A DNA stretch of 64,000 bases from Klebsiella indica (GCF_005860775.1 NZ_VCHQ01000016.1:1-64000), one strand, 5' to 3'; shown: positions 21,685-32,779, counted from the first letter of the stretch. Program-made: numbers and translations. Notes: generated by a model from the letters alone, not told the origin.

Positions 21685-22269
21685 ATGTTTGGCTATCGCA
21701 GTAACGTACCGAAGGTACGTTTGACGACGGATCGGCTGGTGGTCCGGCTGGTTCACGATCGTGACGCCTGGCGTCTGGCCGATTATTACGCGGAGAATAA
21801 AGGGTTCTTAAAACCCTGGGAGCCCGTGCGCGATGACAGCCACTGTTATCCGTCCGGCTGGCAGGCGCGGTTATCGATGATATCGGAGTTTCATAAACAG
21901 GGTTCGGCATTCTATTTTGCGCTTCTCGATCCGGAAGAAAAAGAGATTATCGGCGTGGCGAATTTTTCCAATGTTGTGCGCGGGTCGTTCCATGCCTGCT
22001 ATCTGGGCTATTCCATTGCGGAAAAGTGTCAAGGGCAGGGGCTGATGTTTGAAGCGCTGACCGCGGCAATTCGCTATATGCAGCGTACACAACATATTCA
22101 TCGCATAATGGCAAACTATATGCCACATAATCAGCGCAGCGGCGATTTGCTGGCGCGTCTGGGCTTTGAAAAAGAGGGATACGCCAAAGATTACCTGCTG
22201 ATCGATGGGCAGTGGCGCGATCACGTACTGACGGCGTTGACAACACAGGACTGGACCCCGGGTCGCTAA
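21685..22269 (+). CDS. rimJ: ribosomal protein S5 N-terminal acetyltransferase
   Basis: 194-residue GNAT-family acetyltransferase that acetylates the N-terminal Ala of ribosomal protein S5 and has a side role in ribosome assembly. The acetyl-CoA binding segment with [10 protein letters not shown] lies near residue 115, and [17 protein letters not shown] near 150. The start is set at MFGYRSN (21685), behind GGAGAGGGAA, giving the same length as E. coli. yceH begins 9 bp after its stop, then yceM, so an operon is likely. Confidence 0.95.
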   Translation: MFGYRSNVPKVRLTTDRLVVRLVHDRDAWRLADYYAENKGFLKPWEPVRDDSHCYPSGWQARLSMISEFHKQGSAFYFALLDPEEKEIIGVANFSNVVRGSFHACYLGYSIAEKCQGQGLMFEALTAAIRYMQRTQHIHRIMANYMPHNQRSGDLLARLGFEKEGYAKDYLLIDGQWRDHVLTALTTQDWTPGR

Positions 22270-22278
22270 GGAGACATC

Positions 22279-22926
22279 ATGAAATATCAGTTAACCGCGC
22301 ATGAAGCGCGCGTCATTGGCTGCCTGCTGGAGAAGCAGGTCACTACGCCGGAACAGTACCCTCTGTCGGTCAATGCGGTTGTGACCGCCTGTAACCAGAA
22401 AACGAACCGTGAACCGGTGATGTCGCTAAGCGAAAGCGCGGTCCAGGATCTGCTTGATACGTTAGTGAAGCGGCATTATTTGCGTACGGTCAGCGGTTTT
22501 GGCAATCGGGTGACGAAATATGAACAGCGTTTCTGCAACTCAGAATTTGGCGACCTGAAATTAACCGCCGCTGAGGTCGCTATTGTGACCACCTTGCTGC
22601 TGCGCGGCGCGCAGACGCCAGGCGAGCTACGTAGTCGCGCGCAAAGAATGTATGAATTCAGCGATATGGCGGAAGTGGAAAGCGTCCTTGATAACCTGGC
22701 GGCGCGGGAAGATGGGCCGTATGTCGCGCGTCTGCCGCGTGAGCCGGGAAAACGTGAAAGTCGCTATATGCATCTGTTCTGCGACGATATGGATTCATTT
22801 ATCGCTACGGTTGACGCCGTTTCGCTGCCGGGCGACGATCTTCAGGCCCGGGTTGAAGCGCTGGAGGAGGAAGTCGCAGAATTAAAAGCACGGCTGGATT
22901 CACTGCTCGCTCATTTGGGAGATTAA
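22279..22926 (+). CDS. yceH: YceH family protein (UPF0502)
   Basis: 215-residue protein of UPF0502, of unknown function. The family fold is two winged-helix domains with a C-terminal coiled coil; the predicted coiled coil is seen at about residues 180-213 ([15 protein letters not shown]). The AAGGAGACATC before the ATG is a good ribosome-binding site. It is coupled with rimJ upstream and yceM 2 bp downstream. Confidence 0.9.
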   Translation: MKYQLTAHEARVIGCLLEKQVTTPEQYPLSVNAVVTACNQKTNREPVMSLSESAVQDLLDTLVKRHYLRTVSGFGNRVTKYEQRFCNSEFGDLKLTAAEVAIVTTLLLRGAQTPGELRSRAQRMYEFSDMAEVESVLDNLAAREDGPYVARLPREPGKRESRYMHLFCDDMDSFIATVDAVSLPGDDLQARVEALEEEVAELKARLDSLLAHLGD

Positions 22927-22928
22927 GT

Positions 22929-23852
22929 ATGGCGGCGAAGCTACGCGTCGGCGTTGTGGGTTTAGGTGGTATCGCGCAAAAGGCCTGGCTGCCGGTCCTG
23001 GGCCCCGCGGACGGCTGGACGCTACAGGCGGCGTGGTCCCCGGGGAAAGAGAAAGCGCTGCGTATCTGTGAAACCTGGCGTATACCCTATGCCGATTCTT
23101 TGGATCTGTTGGCGGCGCAATGTGACGCCGTATTCGTCCACAGTTCGACGACTTCACATTATGACGTGGTGAGTCGGTTGCTTAATGCTGGCGTTCATGT
23201 CTGCGTTGATAAACCGCTGGCGGATAAGCTTAGCGACGCGGAGGCGTTGGTTGAACTGGCGTCCCGCCGCAATCTCACGCTGATGGTCGGTTTTAACCGC
23301 CGTTTTGCTCCGCTGTATCGTGAACTTAAAACGCAACTTACGCATGCGGCGTCGCTGCGAATGGATAAACATCGTAGCGATAGCGTGGGTCACGATCTGC
23401 GTTTCACGTTATTGGATGATTATCTGCATGTGGTCGATACCGCGCTGTGGCTGGCGGGCGGGCAAGCGCGTTTGCGCGGCGGGGCGCTACAAACCACGGC
23501 GCAAGGTGAAATGTTGTATGCAGAACATCATTTCAGTTCCGGCCCGCTACAGATCACCACCAGTATGCACCGTCGCGCCGGAAGCCAGCGGGAGTGGGTA
23601 CAGGCGGTGAGCGATGGCGGATTATATGAAGTACGGGATATGCGGGAGTGGCAGGAGGAGCGGGGAAGCGGTGTGCTCCAGCGTCCTGTTCCCGGCTGGC
23701 AGACCACCCAGGAGCAGCGAGGATTTACCGGTTGCGCGCGGCACTTTATTGAATGTGTGCAAAATCAGACAGTTCCTGAAACATCCGGAGAACAGGCGCT
23801 TCTGGCTCAGCGCATCGTGGAAAAGCTGTGGCGCGAAGCGATGAGCGAATAA
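22929..23852 (+). CDS. yceM: Gfo/Idh/MocA-family oxidoreductase YceM (MviM)
   Basis: 307-residue NAD(P)-dependent oxidoreductase of the Gfo/Idh/MocA family: an N-terminal Rossmann domain with VGLGGIAQKAW near residue 10, the EKP-like motif as CVDKPLADK near 96, and a C-terminal alpha/beta domain. Substrate is unknown. It is called mviM in Salmonella because it lies next to mviN (murJ). It starts 2 bp after yceH, so translational coupling is likely. A terminator stands between it and murJ. Confidence 0.9.
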   Translation: MAAKLRVGVVGLGGIAQKAWLPVLGPADGWTLQAAWSPGKEKALRICETWRIPYADSLDLLAAQCDAVFVHSSTTSHYDVVSRLLNAGVHVCVDKPLADKLSDAEALVELASRRNLTLMVGFNRRFAPLYRELKTQLTHAASLRMDKHRSDSVGHDLRFTLLDDYLHVVDTALWLAGGQARLRGGALQTTAQGEMLYAEHHFSSGPLQITTSMHRRAGSQREWVQAVSDGGLYEVRDMREWQEERGSGVLQRPVPGWQTTQEQRGFTGCARHFIECVQNQTVPETSGEQALLAQRIVEKLWREAMSE

Positions 23853-23915
23853 TCCGTTGTAACATCTGACAGTAGTAATTCAGTATGAACCCGGTAGACT
23901 ATCGCCACTTTCCCG

Positions 23916-23937
23916 CGCCCGCCATTGCGGGCGTTTT
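23916..23937 (+). terminator. terminator after yceM
   Basis: CGCCCGC-CATT-GCGGGCG is a perfect 7-bp stem followed by TTTT, 63 bp after yceM and 28 bp before murJ. Confidence 0.8.
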
Positions 23938-23964
23938 ACTCCAGGGTTGTGGAATAATACGTTA

Positions 23965-25500
23965 ATGAATCTTTTAAAATCACTGGCGGCAGTCAGTTCG
24001 ATGACCATGTTTTCGCGCGTGCTGGGTTTTGCTCGCGATGCGATTGTGGCACGTATTTTTGGCGCAGGGATGGCAACTGACGCTTTCTTTGTCGCGTTTA
24101 AACTGCCAAACCTTTTACGGCGTATTTTTGCTGAGGGCGCTTTTTCTCAGGCCTTTGTGCCGATTCTGGCTGAATATAAAAACAAACAGGGCGAGGATGC
24201 AACGCGCGTTTTCGTGGCCTATGTGTCGGGACTGTTGACGCTGGTACTGGCGCTGGTGACCGTTGCCGGTATGCTGGCAGCGCCATGGGTGATTGCCATT
24301 ACCGCGCCGGGCTTTGCCGATACGCCCGATAAATTCACGCTGACCACACAACTGCTGCGTATTACATTTCCCTATATTCTGCTGATTTCTCTGGCCTCGC
24401 TGGTGGGCGCGATTCTCAATACCTGGAACCGTTTTTCGGTTCCGGCCTTTGCGCCGACGCTTCTTAACGTCAGTATGATCGGTTTTGCCCTGTTTGCGGC
24501 GCCATACTTTCATCCGCCGATGTTGGCCATGGCGTGGGCGGTGACGGTTGGCGGCGTGTTGCAGCTCGCCTGGCAACTGCCGCATCTGAAAAGAATTGGC
24601 ATGCTGGTACTGCCGCGAATTAATTTTAAAGATGCGGGCGCGATGCGGGTCATGAAACAAATGGGGCCGGCGATCCTTGGCGTGTCCGTCAGCCAGATTT
24701 CACTGATCATTAATACCATTTTTGCTTCATTTCTGGTTTCCGGCTCCGTTTCCTGGATGTATTACGCCGATCGTCTGATGGAGTTTCCGTCCGGTGTGCT
24801 GGGCGTGGCGCTGGGGACCATTCTGTTGCCTTCGCTGTCGAAAAGTTTCGCCAGCGGCGATCACGACGAGTACTGCCGCTTAATGGACTGGGGATTGCGC
24901 CTGTGCTTTCTGCTCGCGCTGCCGAGCGCCGTGGCGTTGGGCATACTTGCTAAACCGTTGACGGTCGCGTTATTCCAGTACGGCAAATTTACCGCTTTCG
25001 ATGCAGTGATGACGCAACGCGCGCTGGTGGCGTATTCCGTCGGACTGATGGGGCTTATTGTAGTGAAAGTACTGGCCCCGGGATTCTATTCGCGGCAGGA
25101 CATAAAAACCCCGGTGAAAATTGCCATCGTTACCCTGATTATGACGCAGGTGATGAACCTGGCATTTATTGGCCCGCTGAAGCACGCGGGCCTGTCATTA
25201 TCAATTGGCCTGGCTGCCTGCCTCAACGCTGCGCTGCTCTACTGGCAACTGCGGAAGCAGAAAATTTTCACGCCTCAGGCGGGCTGGTTTATGTTCCTGC
25301 TGCGCTTAGTGATAGCGGTGATTGTGATGGCTGTGGCACTGCTGGGGGTGATGTCCGTGATGCCGGAGTGGTCGCAGGGGACGATGCCGTTTCGCCTGTT
25401 GCGTTTGATGGTCGTGGTGGCGGCTGGCGTCATCGCCTATTTTGCGACGCTGCTGTTGCTGGGGTTCCGCATTAAAGAGTTCGCCCGCCGTACCGTCTGA
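23965..25500 (+). CDS. murJ: lipid II flippase MurJ
   Basis: 511-residue inner membrane protein of the MOP superfamily with 14 membrane segments that flips lipid II to the periplasm; essential in E. coli. Conserved [15 protein letters not shown] (with functional Arg residues near 18 and 24) and the TM2 segment with [17 protein letters not shown] are present. The start at 23965 matches E. coli; an upstream in-frame ATG at 23947 adds six residues that are not conserved. In E. coli and Salmonella flgN and the flg operons follow; here a terminator and an MFS gene follow. Confidence 0.95.
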   Translation: MNLLKSLAAVSSMTMFSRVLGFARDAIVARIFGAGMATDAFFVAFKLPNLLRRIFAEGAFSQAFVPILAEYKNKQGEDATRVFVAYVSGLLTLVLALVTVAGMLAAPWVIAITAPGFADTPDKFTLTTQLLRITFPYILLISLASLVGAILNTWNRFSVPAFAPTLLNVSMIGFALFAAPYFHPPMLAMAWAVTVGGVLQLAWQLPHLKRIGMLVLPRINFKDAGAMRVMKQMGPAILGVSVSQISLIINTIFASFLVSGSVSWMYYADRLMEFPSGVLGVALGTILLPSLSKSFASGDHDEYCRLMDWGLRLCFLLALPSAVALGILAKPLTVALFQYGKFTAFDAVMTQRALVAYSVGLMGLIVVKVLAPGFYSRQDIKTPVKIAIVTLIMTQVMNLAFIGPLKHAGLSLSIGLAACLNAALLYWQLRKQKIFTPQAGWFMFLLRLVIAVIVMAVALLGVMSVMPEWSQGTMPFRLLRLMVVVAAGVIAYFATLLLLGFRIKEFARRTV

Positions 25501-25525
25501 GTTGCCGTGTCGGGTTGAAAATGGA

Positions 25526-25555
25526 GCCGCTCTGCGTCATGGCAGAGCGGCTTTT
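25526..25555 (+). terminator. murJ terminator
   Basis: A perfect 10-bp stem (GCCGCTCTGC / GCAGAGCGGC) with a 6-nt loop is followed by TTTT. The hairpin may also serve the convergent MFS gene. Confidence 0.85.
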
Positions 25556-25577
25556 GGTTATATGAACGGGAGAATGT

Positions 25578-26792
25578 TTATTTGTCCTCTCGCTGGGCTG
25601 AGAGCACTCTGGCGCTTTCGAGCAAACGAATACCAAGCGCAACCGCGCCGCTGATGATCCCCAGGATAACCACGCCGCCCCAGCCTGCCAGCACATACAA
25701 TTTGCTGCCGAGGATTGAACCCAGCGACATCCCAATAAATACGCCGGTGAACAGCAGTGCGTTAAGGCGACCACGGGCCTGAGGCTCCAGGCCATAAACC
25801 AGATTCTGGTGGGCCACCAGGCTGGATTGCAGCCCAAGGTCAAAACCAACAGCCGAGATGGCAATCAGCATCAACTGGCCATGCGGAGGCAGGACAGGCA
25901 GCAGGAGCATCAGGGCGAACGATGCAGTCACCAGCGCCGCGCCCATTTGCGTGACTTTTCCCGCGCCCAATTTATCGGCCAGACCACCGGCCAGCGGCGC
26001 AGCGAGCGCCCCGGCGGCACCGGCAATACCAAAGCCGCCAGCCACCGCGCTGCCCATCTGATAGCGCGCCAGCAACATAACCGCCAGTGTTGACCAGAAT
26101 GCGCTGAAGGCGACGGACAGGAAGCCCTGCGCCAGTGCGGCACGGCGCAGCGCAGGATAGCGCTGCCACAGGTGTGCCATTGACTTCATCAACTGCGGGT
26201 AGCTCAGGGTGGAATGAATCGCAAAACGCGGCAGGACGCGCCACATTAGCACGCCAATGAGCGCGATACTGATCGCAGCGGCCTGATACATGACTCGCCA
26301 GCCGAATATTGCCCCCACCAGACCACTGACGGTTCTGGAGAGCAGGATCCCCAACAGCAGGCCGGTCATGACTGTGCCAACCATTTTACCTTGTTTGCCC
26401 GCCGGCGCCAGGATAGCGGCTGCCGGTACGATATCCTGCGCCATGGTTGCCGCCATACCAATAAGCAGGCTGACAATCAGCAGAGTGCTGAGTTGCCCGG
26501 TGAGACTACATAACAACAGAAGTACGGCCAGGGCGGCGCTTTTCATCAGAATGAGCGTTCTGCGATCATGGCGATCACCGAGAGGAAGCAGAAAAAGGAT
26601 CCCCAGCGCGTAGCCTGCCTGAGTCAACGTCGGCACCAGACCCATACCTTCGACGCTTAGTTGCATATTGGCCCCTATCAGCGGCAGAAGCGGTTGCGCA
26701 TAATAGATTGAAGCAACGCTGAAGCCGGCGCCCAGGGCGAGGATGAAGATGACCCACCCGGCATTGCGGGAGGAGAGTGGAGTCGGTGTCAT
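25578..26792 (-). CDS. MFS transporter, YnfM/YgaY-like
   Basis: 404-residue major facilitator with about 12 membrane segments. ASIYYAQPLLPLIG near residue 28 and the motif A variant LLPLGDRHDRRTLIL near 70 put it with the YgaY/YnfM-like efflux proteins. The substrate cannot be read from sequence. It is divergent from a LysR-family regulator, the usual pairing of an LTTR and the transporter it controls. It stands where flgNMA and flgB-L stand in E. coli and Salmonella. Base composition is like its neighbours, so there is no sign of recent acquisition. Confidence 0.85.
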   Translation of the reverse strand: MTPTPLSSRNAGWVIFILALGAGFSVASIYYAQPLLPLIGANMQLSVEGMGLVPTLTQAGYALGILFLLPLGDRHDRRTLILMKSAALAVLLLLCSLTGQLSTLLIVSLLIGMAATMAQDIVPAAAILAPAGKQGKMVGTVMTGLLLGILLSRTVSGLVGAIFGWRVMYQAAAISIALIGVLMWRVLPRFAIHSTLSYPQLMKSMAHLWQRYPALRRAALAQGFLSVAFSAFWSTLAVMLLARYQMGSAVAGGFGIAGAAGALAAPLAGGLADKLGAGKVTQMGAALVTASFALMLLLPVLPPHGQLMLIAISAVGFDLGLQSSLVAHQNLVYGLEPQARGRLNALLFTGVFIGMSLGSILGSKLYVLAGWGGVVILGIISGAVALGIRLLESARVLSAQREDK

Positions 26793-26872
26793 GGTATGTT
26801 CCTTGTAAAAACGATGGCGCTATTTTTCCCCTAATAGGCCAGATGCGGTAGATGGCCCGGTGGTAAAACGGT

Positions 26873-26889
26873 TATACGCTAAACGTATA
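26873..26889. promoter_or_regulatory. LysR-type operator candidate
   Basis: TATACG-CTAAA-CGTATA is a perfect 6-5-6 palindrome containing the T-N11-A arrangement of LTTR boxes, 12 bp before the regulator start codon and between the divergent genes. Confidence 0.5.
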
Positions 26890-26901
26890 GGAAAAATAAA
26901 A

Positions 26902-27837
26902 ATGAAGAAGCAGGAACGTATAGATCGTATTGCGCTGATGCGTACATTTATTCGTATCGTTGAGGCGGGTTCGCTCTCCGCGGCGGCGATACAGATGAAT
27001 ACCACGCAGGCGACGGTAAGTCGACGGCTCCAGTCTCTGGAAGGGTTGCTGGGCGTCAAGCTGATTCTGCGTACCACCCATGCAATGAAACTGACTGATG
27101 ACGGTGAACGCTGTTATCAGCATGCTCGTCAGATTGTCGATGCCTGGCTGGCGCTGGAGGACGATTTGCATATCGCCGATGACCGGCCTGTCGGAGTATT
27201 AAGAGTGCGGGCACCGCATGCATTTGGTCAACAGCAGTTACTGGGACCGCTGGTGAATTTTCTCCAGCGCTATCCTGAACTTTCTGTCGAGTGGATGCTG
27301 AATGACAAGACCGTCGATTTCCTGAGTGAGGGTATCGACTGCGCGATTCGCGTGGGGGCGGAAGTGGACCCGGCGACGGTATCAGTATTGCTGGCCGAGG
27401 TGCCACGTAGCGTGGTCGCCTCGCCGACGCTGCTGGCGCGCTATCCGGCATTAACATCCCCACGGGAGATGTCGGCATTACCGTGGGTGGCGATCAGCAC
27501 CTTTTATCAGCACGAGGTGATGCTGCAATCTCAGGTTGATAACCAGCTTATCACCTTTGGCATTGCCCCCTGTCTGAGCACGGATAGCGTGCATGTCGCC
27601 CGTAATACCGCCGTAGCCGGGCTGGGCGCGGCGATCGTTTCGAGCTGGGCGGTTGTGGAGGATATCGCCGCCGGGCGACTGATTGAGCTATTTCCACAGT
27701 GGCGGGCACCTTCGCTGCCGGTGCATCTTGTGTATCCCTGGGCACGCTATTATCCGATGCGCTTGCGTAAATTTCTTGATCTGATGAGAGCGGTGATGCC
27801 GCAGGTTGCCGGAATGCAGAGGCCGGAAGCTGAATAA
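26902..27837 (+). CDS. LysR-family transcriptional regulator
   Basis: 311-residue LysR-type regulator: an N-terminal winged helix-turn-helix (residues 5-65, with FIRIVEAGSLSAAAIQMN and TQATVSRRLQSLEGLLGVKL) and a C-terminal periplasmic-binding-like effector domain. The ATG at 26902 behind TAGGAAA gives a normal LTTR length; an open extension to 26860 is not needed. It probably controls the divergent MFS transporter, with a palindrome just upstream as candidate site. Effector unknown. Confidence 0.85.
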   Translation: MKKQERIDRIALMRTFIRIVEAGSLSAAAIQMNTTQATVSRRLQSLEGLLGVKLILRTTHAMKLTDDGERCYQHARQIVDAWLALEDDLHIADDRPVGVLRVRAPHAFGQQQLLGPLVNFLQRYPELSVEWMLNDKTVDFLSEGIDCAIRVGAEVDPATVSVLLAEVPRSVVASPTLLARYPALTSPREMSALPWVAISTFYQHEVMLQSQVDNQLITFGIAPCLSTDSVHVARNTAVAGLGAAIVSSWAVVEDIAAGRLIELFPQWRAPSLPVHLVYPWARYYPMRLRKFLDLMRAVMPQVAGMQRPEAE

Positions 27838-27863
27838 AAAAACCGGCCGCAGGGGCCGGTTTT
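27834..27863 (-). terminator. rne terminator (bidirectional)
   Basis: AACCGGCC-gcagg-GGCCGGTT has T-rich sequence on both sides. On the minus strand seven T residues follow, 12 bp after the rne stop; on the plus strand TTTTC follows and ends the lysR transcript. Confidence 0.9.
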
Positions 27864-27875
27864 CAGGTGCAGACG

Positions 27876-30800
27876 TTACTCTACAGGATGCGGGCGGGTT
27901 GGTTCCGCCGTGGCTGTACGGGTTGCGCTATGGCCGCCAGCGGCGCCTTTGCCATCAAAAGCAAATTTCGGGCGAACCCAGTCGCTCTGGCGAGGCGCCT
28001 CCGGCACGTAGTCAGGTGCCGGGGCTCGGGTCATCGGCGCGGTCGCATGACGATTTCCCACCACGACAACCGGAGCGGCGGTGTCAGGTTTTGGTTCAAC
28101 AACCGATTCCGCAACCGGGGCTGCCACCGGCGCGGAAACCACAGGGGCGTCCTCAACGGCAGTAACCGTGTCTTCGACGACAACAGGCGCCTGAGCGACG
28201 ATCGCCGCTTCCGCTCCGGCTGCGTCGTGTGCAGCGGTTTCAGTGGTAGCCTCTTGTGCAACGGCCTCTACGGCTTCGGCGGCAACGTCATCGGCGACGG
28301 CCTGGTCAACCTCTGCAATCAACTGCGGCTGTTCATCAACCGGGGCAGCGATAACGTCCGGATGAGTTGTTTCGACCACCGCAACGTCAGGCTCGCTGAT
28401 CGTCGCCTGCGGCTCAACAACCTCAACCTCTGCCGGATTCACAGCATTTTCTTCAACAACGTCAGGCGCGATGACTTCCGCGACAACCGGTTCTGCGCTA
28501 ACCGCGGGTGTAACTTCCGGCGCGACTGCCGCAGCGGTCAGTGCCTGATCCTGAACCTGGGCCTCTTCTTGCTGCTGGTCCTGTGGACGAACAACCGGGT
28601 AACGGATCCACACTTTGCCAGACGCCATTTCCGGCGATGCGCAGGCAACGGCCAGCGGCATCGGGGATTGTGTCGGGTAACGCTCATCACGGTAGCGACG
28701 GCGACGCTGGCCGCTTACGCGCAGATGGCGTGGTGAACGACGCGAACGACGCGGCATTCCGTTAGTCTCACGAGCTTCACCGTTATCGTCGCTCTCCGCT
28801 GTTGCTGTGGTCTCAACAACCGCTGGCAGATCGACTTTTGCCAGTTCAGTGCGTGGGGCAACGGCTTCCGGCTGAGCGGCGTCTGTTTGCCCGGCAACGA
28901 CCGCTTCGGCGACGTCTGCCGCAGCGGATTCAATGCGCACCTTCTGTGCCAGCTGGCGCGGTTTGCGACGTGGCATCGTCTGAACCCGCTCTTCCTGCTC
29001 GCTATCCTGTGCTACCGGCTCTTCACGGGTTTGCGCTTTTGCTTCCTGTTGCGCCTGGCGCTTGTCATCGTTACGACGACGATTACGTTCACGACGCGGC
29101 TGCTGCTCGTCGCGGGTTTTGCCTTTTTCGCTGTCTTCGTTCACGGTCTGACGAGACTCGCGCGGCTCGACGTTTTGCGGTTTCTCACGACGATTGCGTC
29201 GGTTTTCTTCACGAGGTTCACGAACGTCGCCATTTTCAGCGCGATTATCACGGTTCTCGCGACGATCGTTACGATCTCGCCGGTTGTTTGCGCGAGGTTT
29301 GCGACGTTCCTGTTGACGACCGGATTTCTCTTCGCTTTTCTTCTCGACCGGCGTTGCGGCCGGTTTGGCCTCATCCGCGCCGGAGAACATATTTTTCAGC
29401 GCGCTGAAGAAGCGTGAAATCAGACCCGGTTGCGCAGGGACAGAAACGTGAGGCGCCACCGGGGCGCTGGTGACCACTGGCGCTTTAGCCGGGGCTTCCT
29501 GTGCCGGCGCAGGAGGCACATCCGGCATCACAAACGCGGCCAGCGCCGGTTGCTCAGGAAGTTTACGTTCGGCAGGTTCTTCATCCGAAGGTAACGCCAT
29601 CTCTTCTTCGTGCAGCTTCGGCAGCAGATAGCTCAGGGTCGAGGTCTCTTCGCCTTTACGCACGCGCAGAACAGAGTAGTGCGGTGTTTCCATCTGGTCG
29701 TTTGGCACGATGATGACGCGCACATCCGTCTGACGGTTTTCAATCGCGCTGACCGCAGCACGTTTTTCGTTCAGCAGGTAAGAGGCAATCGGTACGGGCA
29801 CAATCGCGTGCACTTCTTTGGTGTTCTCTTTCAGCGCCTCTTCTTCAATCAAACGCAGAATGGAGAGCGACAAAGACTCGTTATCGCGGATAGTGCCTGT
29901 GCCGCTACAGCGCGGGCAGACGTGGTGGCTGGATTCGCCCAGCGACGGGCTCAAACGCTGGCGCGACATCTCCAGAAGGCCAAAACGTGAAATATGGCTG
30001 ATCTGGATACGCGCTCTGTCCTGACGCACGGCTTCACGCAGGCGATTTTCCACCGCGCGCTGGTGGCGTACCGGAGTCATATCGATGAAGTCGATTACGA
30101 TCAGACCGCCGAGGTCGCGCAGACGCAGCTGGCGGGCGATTTCATCGGCCGCTTCAAGGTTAGTGTTGAACGCCGTTTCTTCGATATCGCCGCCGCGGGT
30201 TGCCCGTGCGGAGTTGATATCGATAGCGGTCAGCGCTTCTGTGCTATCAATAACGATAGAACCGCCGGAAGGCAGACGAACTTCGCGCTGGAATGCGGAT
30301 TCAATCTGCGATTCGATTTGGTAGTGGCTGAACAACGGGATTTCGCCGGTGTACAGTTTGATTTTGCTGCTGAAATCCGGACGCCCCAGCGCCGCGATAT
30401 GCTGGCGAGCCAGCTCAAGCACTTTTGGGTTGTCGATAAGGATTTCGCCGATATCCTGACGCAGATAGTCGCGAAAGGCGCGGACAATCACGTTGCTTTC
30501 CTGGTGGATCAGAAACGGAGCAGGGCGACTTTCAGCGGCTTTCTGAATGGCTTCCCAGTGCTTCAGGCGGAAACTTAAGTCCCACTGCAGCGCCTCGGCG
30601 GATTTGCCGACGCCAGCGGTACGTACGATAAGTCCCATGCCTTCCGGCAGCTCAAGGCTGGCCAGCGCTTCTTTAAGCTCGGTGCGATCATCACCCTCAA
30701 TACGGCGCGAAATACCACCAGCACGCGGGTTGTTCGGCATTAATACCAGATAACTTCCCGCCAGGCTGATAAACGTGGTCAGCGCGGCGCCTTTATTGCC

Positions 30801-31127
30801 GCGTTCTTCTTTATCAATCTGCACAATAACTTCCTGACCTTCACGCAGCACATCCTTAATGTTTGGACGGCCATGGGAATTGTAGCTGGCAGGGAAGTAT
30901 TCGCGGGCAATTTCTTTGAGAGGGAGGAAACCATGACGCTCGGCACCATAATCAACAAATGCGGCTTCGAGGCTCGGTTCAATACGTGTGATTTTGCCTT
31001 TGTAGATGTTCGCTTTTTTCTGTTCGTGCCCGGGGCTTTCGATATCCAGGTCGTACAGGCGTTGCCCATCAACAAGGGCGACACGCAACTCTTCCTGCTG
31101 AGTTGCGTTGATTAACATTCTTTTCAT
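27876..31127 (-). CDS. rne: ribonuclease E
   Basis: 1083-residue endoribonuclease that starts mRNA decay and processes rRNA and tRNA; core of the membrane-bound degradosome. The N-terminal catalytic half (about 1-530) has an S1 domain, the catalytic Asp pair (in LTAIDINSA near 303 and VIDFIDM near 346) and the zinc-link CPRC near 404. The C-terminal half is disordered: an Arg-rich RNA-binding region around 600-730, then long Ala/Val/Glu/Pro-rich stretches and a C-terminal end that should bind PNPase. Slightly longer than E. coli (1061). A long autoregulatory leader precedes it. Confidence 0.96.
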   Translation of the reverse strand: MKRMLINATQQEELRVALVDGQRLYDLDIESPGHEQKKANIYKGKITRIEPSLEAAFVDYGAERHGFLPLKEIAREYFPASYNSHGRPNIKDVLREGQEVIVQIDKEERGNKGAALTTFISLAGSYLVLMPNNPRAGGISRRIEGDDRTELKEALASLELPEGMGLIVRTAGVGKSAEALQWDLSFRLKHWEAIQKAAESRPAPFLIHQESNVIVRAFRDYLRQDIGEILIDNPKVLELARQHIAALGRPDFSSKIKLYTGEIPLFSHYQIESQIESAFQREVRLPSGGSIVIDSTEALTAIDINSARATRGGDIEETAFNTNLEAADEIARQLRLRDLGGLIVIDFIDMTPVRHQRAVENRLREAVRQDRARIQISHISRFGLLEMSRQRLSPSLGESSHHVCPRCSGTGTIRDNESLSLSILRLIEEEALKENTKEVHAIVPVPIASYLLNEKRAAVSAIENRQTDVRVIIVPNDQMETPHYSVLRVRKGEETSTLSYLLPKLHEEEMALPSDEEPAERKLPEQPALAAFVMPDVPPAPAQEAPAKAPVVTSAPVAPHVSVPAQPGLISRFFSALKNMFSGADEAKPAATPVEKKSEEKSGRQQERRKPRANNRRDRNDRRENRDNRAENGDVREPREENRRNRREKPQNVEPRESRQTVNEDSEKGKTRDEQQPRRERNRRRNDDKRQAQQEAKAQTREEPVAQDSEQEERVQTMPRRKPRQLAQKVRIESAAADVAEAVVAGQTDAAQPEAVAPRTELAKVDLPAVVETTATAESDDNGEARETNGMPRRSRRSPRHLRVSGQRRRRYRDERYPTQSPMPLAVACASPEMASGKVWIRYPVVRPQDQQQEEAQVQDQALTAAAVAPEVTPAVSAEPVVAEVIAPDVVEENAVNPAEVEVVEPQATISEPDVAVVETTHPDVIAAPVDEQPQLIAEVDQAVADDVAAEAVEAVAQEATTETAAHDAAGAEAAIVAQAPVVVEDTVTAVEDAPVVSAPVAAPVAESVVEPKPDTAAPVVVVGNRHATAPMTRAPAPDYVPEAPRQSDWVRPKFAFDGKGAAGGHSATRTATAEPTRPHPVE

Positions 31128-31490
31128 CGTAACTTACTCATTATTCTTACATTGACGACTAAGCTGCGGGCAGAGTAACGCCTTACCGGGAGAAACCGAT
31201 GGCCTCGTGTCTGTTTCACGTCGCCAACCTCACGGTTGTCGCGCGCTTAAGAGGCGCAGAGTGTCGGTTGCCTGTATTTCAAACGGAAACACAATGCAAT
31301 TATCAGGGGAACTGCCTGGGATGTATCACCAGAGAAGATTCCATTTATACTCAATGTTTTTCACGTTGCAGGCAAAGTGGCTTAACTTGCTCACCTTAAT
31401 CATCAGACTGAGATGAACATCCGGGGAACCCGGAAGTTGACGCCTTCCTGCGATGTGAAATCCATAGAGCCTGTACCGGTAAGGACTGCA
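31128..31490 (-). promoter_or_regulatory. rne 5' UTR autoregulatory element
   Basis: The roughly 360 bp before rne on the minus strand keep the landmarks of the E. coli rne leader: the CAACCGTGAGGTTGG stem-loop (hp2 region, about 31226-31245), the GCAACCGACACTCTGCGCCTC segment and TAAGAATAATGAGTAAGTTACG before the ATG. In E. coli RNase E binds this leader to limit its own synthesis. The 5' limit is estimated from the E. coli leader length. Confidence 0.75.
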
Positions 31491-31825
31491 ACCCGCAGCC
31501 CGCTAACTGTCTGAAAGATCAATACGTCTTACGCCATTGCTGCGTGGATGAACGGTCAGACAAAATTGGTCATTCCGCTAATTTCTTGTTCTAACAAGGT
31601 TCAGCACGGAAAACTGCACCATTATTCCATTGCTGAGCGCGTTATAGCAAGTTGACTTTCACCTTTTATTTCCCGCTTACTCACCGTTTTTTCACCTGTG
31701 TATACAGATTGTTCTAATAACCAACAAAATACCGGAGGAGCATGTGATGATATGCGGATGATGATAAATATAAGCATATAAAAATGAGTGGCGCTAATGC
31801 GCAGGGATATTTAGAATCGCGCACC
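31491..31825. other. rne-rluC divergent promoter region
   Basis: No gene is seen. The minus strand holds the GCAGCAATGGCGTAAGACG block conserved upstream of rne in E. coli, where the rne promoters lie; the plus strand holds the AT-rich leader of rluC. I could not fix start points. Confidence 0.5.
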
Positions 31826-32779
31826 ATGAAAACTGAGATCCCAAGCGTAAAAATGGTTGCCATTGCTGATGATGAAGCCGGGCAACGTATCGACAACTTT
31901 TTGCGTACGCAACTGAAAGGCGTACCGAAGAGCATGATTTATCGCATCTTGCGTAAAGGCGAGGTGCGGGTGAACAAAAAACGCGTTAAGCCGGAGTATA
32001 AACTGGAAGCCGGCGACGAAGTGCGTATCCCGCCTGTGCGGGTGGCAGAGAAAGAAGAAGAGGCGGTGTCGCCGCATTTGCAAAAAGTGGCTGCGCTGGC
32101 TGATGTGATTCTCTATGAAGATGAACATATTCTGGTGCTTAACAAACCTTCCGGCACGGCAGTGCACGGCGGCAGCGGCCTGAGTTTTGGCGTGATTGAA
32201 GGCTTGCGGGCGTTGCGCCCGGAGGCCCGCTTCCTGGAACTGGTGCATCGCCTCGATCGCGACACATCTGGCGTTTTGCTGGTGGCGAAAAAGCGTTCGG
32301 CGCTGCGTTCGCTGCACGAGCAACTGCGCGAGAAAGGGATGCAGAAGGATTATCTGGCGCTGGTGCGCGGCCAGTGGCAGTCGCATATGAAAGTGGTGCA
32401 GGCGCCCTTGCTGAAAAACATTCTGCAAAGCGGTGAACGTATTGTGCGGGTAAACCAGGAGGGGAAACCCTCGGAGACGCGTTTTAAAGTCGAAGAGCGT
32501 TATACGCATGCCACGCTGGTACGCTGCAGCCCGGTAACCGGGCGTACGCACCAGATTCGTGTGCACACGCAATATGCTGGTCACCCCATCGCGTTCGACG
32601 ATCGCTATGGCGATCGCGAATTCGACAAGCAACTGGCAGGAACGGGCCTTAATCGCCTGTTCCTGCATGCCGCCGCGCTGAAGTTTACGCATCCGGGAAG
32701 TGGCGAGGTGCTGCGTATTGAAGCGCCGCTGGATAATCAGCTAAAGCGCTGTCTGCAGGTATTGCGTAGCACGAAATAA
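31826..32779 (+). CDS. rluC: 23S rRNA pseudouridine(955/2504/2580) synthase
   Basis: 317-residue RluA-family pseudouridine synthase that modifies U955, U2504 and U2580 of 23S rRNA. An N-terminal S4 RNA-binding domain (MIYRILRKGEVRVNKKR near residue 35-50) precedes the catalytic domain; the catalytic Asp is in LVHRLDRDTSGVLL near 145. The ATG at 31826 gives MKTEIPSVK as in E. coli; an in-frame upstream extension is open but not conserved. It is divergent from rne as in other enterics. Confidence 0.95.
   Translation: MKTEIPSVKMVAIADDEAGQRIDNFLRTQLKGVPKSMIYRILRKGEVRVNKKRVKPEYKLEAGDEVRIPPVRVAEKEEEAVSPHLQKVAALADVILYEDEHILVLNKPSGTAVHGGSGLSFGVIEGLRALRPEARFLELVHRLDRDTSGVLLVAKKRSALRSLHEQLREKGMQKDYLALVRGQWQSHMKVVQAPLLKNILQSGERIVRVNQEGKPSETRFKVEERYTHATLVRCSPVTGRTHQIRVHTQYAGHPIAFDDRYGDREFDKQLAGTGLNRLFLHAAALKFTHPGSGEVLRIEAPLDNQLKRCLQVLRSTK

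Noticed and set aside
27867-28736. 289-codon ORF opposite the rne C-terminal region
   Set aside because: Shadow of the Ala/Val/Glu-rich repeats of RNase E; translation is Arg/Asn-rich with no family match.
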